Of a stretch of 15,983 bases of DNA, positions 13,810 through 15,983 are shown one piece after another. The position numbers and the translations under genes are program-made. Numbering within the stretch: position 1 is the first letter of the stretch; the number at the start of each line of letters is the position of its first letter. The stretch lies in contig UQQA01000049.1 in assembly GCA_900543105.1 (NCBI GenBank), forward strand, positions 1 through 15,983. The letters are read 5' to 3'. Source of the stretch: an uncultured Ruminococcus sp. (GTDB lineage: Bacteria; Bacillota; Clostridia; Oscillospirales; Ruminococcaceae). The notes below the pieces were generated by a model that saw only the letters and a list, made by a program, of their open reading frames with translations, did no database searches and had not been told where the DNA came from.

Positions 13810-14757
13810 TCATATACCGACATAGCCGGTTTTTTCTATGATCTCCTGACCCTCTGCCGAAAGTATCCTTTCGATGAGCAGGGGGACGTTTTCGTTTGTG
13901 TTGTCGCTGCGGTAAACTGCGTAAAAGCTGTCCGTCACGGGATATGTTCCGTTCCGTATGCTCTCCTTATCGGGATAGACGCCGTCCACCGAAAGCATTT
14001 TTATTTTTTCCTTGCCAGAGATATCCGAGACATAAAATCGGAATGAATAGCCTATCGCTTTGCCGAAAAGGACTGCGGGCGGCTTCATCATCGGGACATC
14101 GCCCATAAAAGCATACATTGCCGTCTGCGAGCCGCTGTTCTCCGCTCTTTGCAGTGGGATTATCGGTATATTTCCGCCGCCGAGCTGCTTCCAGTTCGTT
14201 ATGCTGCCGCTGTAAACAGCCTTTATCTGCTCCGATGTAAGTCCATCAACGGGATTTCCCGAGTTGACGATAAAAACGAACGCTTCATAGCCTATCGGGA
14301 CAAATTCGAGCTCTGTTCCCTGCTCCTGCGCATAGCGAAGCTGCTCCTCCGAGGGCTGAGCAACGAAAATGATATCAGCCGAGCCATCGCAGACTGCTTT
14401 ATATGCGCCCGTTGTTCCTCTTTTCTGCAAAAGGCTGTCCTCCGAAAAGCTTTTTCCGTCAAAAACACAGCTTCCCTCGGGGTAATATGCGTTCATAAAT
14501 GCGGAATATATCGGAAGGAGTGCGGTCGCTCCGTCAAGCACGGGCAGCTCCCCCGAAAGCGTAAGCTCCGAATCGGTCTTAACGCAGAGCGAGGCTTCAT
14601 CGAACGGAAGATATTTGTCAAGCTCTATCGAGCTGCTTTTCATAAGCTCGGGCGAGCGGTCGATATATCTTGATGTAAAAAGTATATAGAAGCCTGCGTT
14701 GAAAAGCACGAATGAAGCTATAACAGATATAAGTACAAGCCATTGTAATTTCTTCAT
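13810..14757 (-). CDS. Membrane-anchored PstS-like substrate-binding protein
   Basis: The 315-aa protein has one N-terminal helix (about 5-27) without a lipobox Cys, followed by a type II periplasmic-binding fold of the PstS group. Recognisable blocks are LDGATALLPIYSAFMNAYYP, the RGTTGAYKAVCDGSADIIF region and QIKAVYSGSITNWKQLGGG. It should sit outside the cell held by an uncleaved anchor. No pstC, pstA or pstB gene is in view, so it may act as a sensor or scavenging protein rather than part of a full transporter. Phosphate as ligand is only inferred. GGAGAG precedes the ATG. Confidence 0.82.
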   Translation of the reverse strand: MKKLQWLVLISVIASFVLFNAGFYILFTSRYIDRSPELMKSSSIELDKYLPFDEASLCVKTDSELTLSGELPVLDGATALLPIYSAFMNAYYPEGSCVFDGKSFSEDSLLQKRGTTGAYKAVCDGSADIIFVAQPSEEQLRYAQEQGTELEFVPIGYEAFVFIVNSGNPVDGLTSEQIKAVYSGSITNWKQLGGGNIPIIPLQRAENSGSQTAMYAFMGDVPMMKPPAVLFGKAIGYSFRFYVSDISGKEKIKMLSVDGVYPDKESIRNGTYPVTDSFYAVYRSDNTNENVPLLIERILSAEGQEIIEKTGYVGI

Positions 14758-14767
14758 GATCTCTCCG

Positions 14768-14902
14768 TTACTCGTTGCTTATGAACGTAAGAATCGATGT
14801 ATTTTCACTGATGCAAAAGGTGTATGTCACAAGCCCTGCCGTGAACAATATCCCGACCGTGGTTATGACGGCAAGAAGCCTGCGGAACTTTTTATCCTCC
14901 AT
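14768..14902 (-). CDS. Small single-pass membrane protein (44 aa)
   Basis: The frame reads MEDKKFRRLLAVITTVGI at the start, then a hydrophobic span to about residue 30, and ends in ISNE. A positive N-terminus followed by one helix suggests an N-in membrane peptide. It fits exactly between its neighbours: 12 nt after the upstream stop and 10 nt before the PstS-like ATG. GGGGTG lies near the start. Positive-inside charge, packing and spacing support a real gene. I do not recognise the family. It may assist the adjacent anchored PstS-like protein. Confidence 0.6.
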   Translation of the reverse strand: MEDKKFRRLLAVITTVGILFTAGLVTYTFCISENTSILTFISNE

Positions 14903-14914
14903 AGCCGCACCCCA

Positions 14915-15160
14915 TTACATATACGCTATCGATGCAGAAAGGAGCAGCATCACTGCGATCACGGAGACCACATAAGCTCCGCCGATAACACCGAATATTA
15001 TGCCGCAGTTTTTCAGCAGCTTTTTCTTTTCCGTTTCTTCGGGACTGCACTTTTTTGCTTTCACAAGGAAAACTATACAGCACACTATTGTTGCAACGGG
15101 AATACCGAGCACCACAATTATGCTGAAAATATTTATCAATACTCCCATCAATGTCATCAT
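14915..15160 (-). CDS. Two-helix small membrane protein, paralog 1
   Basis: The 81-aa protein has two hydrophobic segments (about 4-33 and 50-78) joined by a charged loop with KKCSPEETEKKKLLK. It is paralogous to the protein encoded at 15328-15588: both share GiPv...vcfIVFLVK..KC, KKLLK and IIFG...GG. I start at ATG 15160 because AAAAGGAG lies 7 nt upstream. The longer frame to 15217 would read into a MITE-like element. The function is unknown. Confidence 0.65.
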   Translation of the reverse strand: MMTLMGVLINIFSIIVVLGIPVATIVCCIVFLVKAKKCSPEETEKKKLLKNCGIIFGVIGGAYVVSVIAVMLLLSASIAYM

Positions 15161-15175
15161 AGTCATTCTCCTTTT

Positions 15176-15309
15176 AGAACCTGTCTTCATAAGAAATGTG
15201 TGCGGATTTTCGAGCATAATTTTGTTGCAGACAAGGCAAGGATTTTTAACGCAGTCTGCGGCAAAATTTGCCGAAAAGACGTGCGCATATGCTTGTAAAG
15301 ACGGGTTCT
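15176..15309. mobile_element. MITE-like palindromic element of a second family
   Basis: About 134 bp, bounded by AGAACCTGTCTT and AAGACGGGTTCT, with inverted similarity extending some 55-60 bp inward (shared TTTTCG, ATTTTG and GCAGAC blocks in both arms). The centre holds ACGCAGTCTGC and a GGCAAAATTTGCC palindrome. It codes for nothing convincing. It separates the two paralogous membrane-protein genes and ends where the SD of the downstream one begins. Target-site duplication is unclear, so MITE status is inferred from the long palindrome. Confidence 0.55.
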
Positions 15310-15327
15310 TATACTAATTTCAATATT

Positions 15328-15588
15328 TCAAGGGGTTATATAGACTATCGTTTTTGAACTGAGCCAGATAAGCACGATCCCCAAAACAATAAAGCCGCCC
15401 GTCATTGCTCCGAAAATAACGGTATTCGTTTTAAGAAGCTTTTTCCTATCCGATCTGTCTGCGCCGCATTTTATATATTTTACCAGAAACACGATAAAAC
15501 ACACCGCCGCTGTCAGCGGAACGCCGAATATTGCCAGAATACTTGCAATGCAGAACAGTATCTCATATATCCCACTTACATACTGCAT
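15328..15588 (-). CDS. Two-helix small membrane protein, paralog 2
   Basis: The 86-aa protein has two hydrophobic segments (about 8-37 and 57-80) flanking a charged loop, YIKCGADRSDRKKLLK. It resembles the downstream 81-aa protein over its whole length, so the pair arose by tandem duplication. The rdgB stop overlaps an in-frame ATG at 15594 (ATGA). The second ATG at 15588 has AAAGGGGG 7 nt upstream and lines up with the paralog's start, so I prefer it. No function is recognised. Confidence 0.65.
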   Translation of the reverse strand: MQYVSGIYEILFCIASILAIFGVPLTAAVCFIVFLVKYIKCGADRSDRKKLLKTNTVIFGAMTGGFIVLGIVLIWLSSKTIVYITP

Positions 15589-15590
15589 GA

Positions 15591-15983
15591 TCATTCCCCC
15601 TTTATCCGTGCTTCAAACTTGCGGAGCGCATCGGCACGGTGGCTTACCTTGTCCTTTTCCTCTGCGGAAATTTCCGCAAACGAGCGATCGCCGTACATAA
15701 ATATCGGGTCATAGCCGAAGCCGTTCGTACCTTTCTTTTCGTAGCCGATCTTACCCTCACAGGTTCCCTTTACTGTGAAGCTTTCGCCGTTTTCATTGAT
15801 GTAGCATACGGCGCAGACAAATCTTGCCGTACGCTTTTCATCGGGAACGCCCTCCATTTTGGAAAGCACCTTTGCACAGCGCTTGCCCTCCTCGGCATAA
15901 CGTGCGGAATAAATTCCCGGCTCGCCGCCGAGTGCGTCAACCTCCAGTCCGCTGTCGTCTGCGATAACGGGGAGATGTGTTAT
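15591..15983 (-). CDS. rdgB: Non-canonical purine NTP pyrophosphatase, 5' part missing
   Basis: The window holds the last 130 residues. The reading frame stays open to the right edge, so the N-terminus with the SNN..K motif lies outside. Visible family blocks are LPVIADDSGLEVDALGGEPG, then SARYA, then the substrate loop GTNGFGYDPIF and the terminal SHRADAL. RdgB/HAM1 removes ITP, XTP and dITP from the nucleotide pool. The stop overlaps a start codon of the next small membrane-protein gene. The promoter of this cluster must lie beyond the window. Confidence 0.95.
   Translation of the reverse strand: MTHLPVIADDSGLEVDALGGEPGIYSARYAEEGKRCAKVLSKMEGVPDEKRTARFVCAVCYINENGESFTVKGTCEGKIGYEKKGTNGFGYDPIFMYGDRSFAEISAEEKDKVSHRADALRKFEARIKGE

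Overview
The window looks like a chromosomal segment of a low-to-moderate GC anaerobic Firmicute of class Clostridia, probably a Ruminococcus-like gut bacterium. That placement is an inference. It rests on the housekeeping synteny (rdgB, yhbY/yqeI, nadD, yqeK, rsfS, leuS, yqeG), AGGAG-type ribosome binding sites, textbook sigma-A promoters, and families common in that group (TraX-like, YtrA-type GntR, YwqG/DUF1963, DUF3990). I see no rRNA, tRNA, CRISPR array or prophage.

Layout. (1) Positions 81-4258, minus strand: a YtrA-type GntR regulator, an ABC ATPase and an ABC-2-like permease form an operon with overlapping genes. Then comes a separately promoted pair: a TraX-like membrane protein and an XRE regulator carrying a three-repeat membrane domain. 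(2) Positions 4463-8220, plus strand: a compact three-gene module (YwqG/DUF1963, a DUF3990 ADP-ribosyltransferase-fold protein, and an ATGA-coupled partner of unknown function), followed by folC and a PAP2 phosphatase. The regulator operon and the module diverge from two consensus promoters whose -35 boxes are the arms of one palindrome. (3) Positions 8451-15983, minus strand: yqeG, rpsU with a TTG start, and a long tightly packed cluster reading rdgB (cut by the right edge), two tandem paralogous small membrane proteins, a 44-aa membrane peptide, a membrane-anchored PstS-like protein, yhbY, nadD, yqeK, rsfS and leuS. Most of the recognised genes here serve ribosome biogenesis, NAD and nucleotide hygiene, and translation.

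Mobile DNA is present as small palindromic MITE-like elements. Two 96-bp copies (about 93% identical, ends CTAAACACC, flanked by TA) flank yqeG. One sits in the loop of the bidirectional terminator between the PAP2 gene and yqeG. The other sits upstream of yqeG, where its end forms part of a near-consensus promoter, so the element should be transcribed as the yqeG leader. A different palindromic element of about 134 bp lies between the two paralogous membrane-protein genes and ends exactly at a Shine-Dalgarno sequence.

The best candidate for an under-described system is the DUF1963 / DUF3990 / partner module at 4463-6303. It resembles a toxin-antitoxin or ADP-ribosylation cassette, but this is inferred from fold-level motifs and gene coupling only.
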